Assembly (NCBI GenBank): GCA_934249275.1
Contig: CAKQKT010000040.1
Coordinates: 1 to 15,126, forward strand
Length of the DNA: 15,126 nt
Direction: 5' to 3'
Origin: an uncultured Sutterella sp.
GTDB lineage: Bacteria > Pseudomonadota > Gammaproteobacteria > Burkholderiales > Burkholderiaceae_F
Made by a program: the position numbers and the translations under genes. The notes below the pieces were generated by a model. That model was not told the origin of the DNA, searched no databases, and was given only the letters and a program-made list of their open reading frames with translations. Positions 15,059 through 15,126 of this stretch are shown piece after piece (position 1 is the stretch's first letter; the number at the start of each line of letters is the position of its first letter).

Positions 15059-15126
15059 GGCTCTTCTGGACTTTTGGGGAAATTAGGGTTCCCCGTGCCG
15101 CAAGCCCCAGCATAGAAACTAACCAA

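Overview
The window (about 15.1 kb, GC-rich by eye) looks like ordinary chromosomal DNA of a Gram-negative proteobacterium. The best guess is a betaproteobacterium of the Burkholderiales, perhaps a gut Sutterella/Parasutterella-type organism. This rests on an outer-membrane-quality-control type M48 protease, EttA, TcdA, an MnmC-type tRNA enzyme, a YecA-like SEC-C protein and a thioredoxin-reductase-like ferredoxin-NADP reductase. The family level is inferred from gene style only; no rRNA gene is present. I see no tRNA, rRNA, CRISPR array, transposase, integrase or phage gene. All twelve complete genes look intact.

Layout, left to right. (1) 245-1333 (+) mrp/apbC, a P-loop Fe-S carrier, ends against a strong hairpin. 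(2) Two minus-strand genes follow: the ferredoxin-NADP reductase (1455-2540) and, upstream of it, a periplasmic M48 metalloprotease with a helical-repeat tail (2657-4159). (3) moaC (4305-4787, +) is divergent from the protease, and a near-perfect 21-bp palindrome lies between them. A bidirectional terminator separates moaC from (4) a minus-strand LuxR-type response regulator with a degenerate receiver (4865-5788) and a tandem-domain universal stress protein (6018-6917). (5) tcdA (7168-7956, +), a single-domain usp (8039-8473, +), an unrecognised small protein (8621-9016, +) and a RIO/LPS-kinase-like protein (9064-9714, +) run together up to a terminator. (6) ettA (9939-11603) and an MnmC-type FAD oxidoreductase (11603-13258) overlap by one base and form a translation-related pair. 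(7) A YecA/SEC-C protein (13319-14014, -) converges on them and is divergent from uppP (14178-15008, +), which ends at a strong terminator.

Functionally this is housekeeping DNA with a translation/tRNA theme (ettA, mnmC, tcdA), a cofactor theme (mrp, moaC, fnr), an envelope theme (M48 protease, uppP) and stress proteins (two usp genes). No obviously new multi-gene system is visible.

The points most worth following are these. The MnmC-like protein carries what looks like the decayed remains of its methyltransferase half. The response regulator has lost conserved receiver residues and has a repeated DPYPGS linker. Each of the three divergent intergenic regions carries an inverted repeat that could be an operator, and direct repeats lie upstream of the reductase gene.
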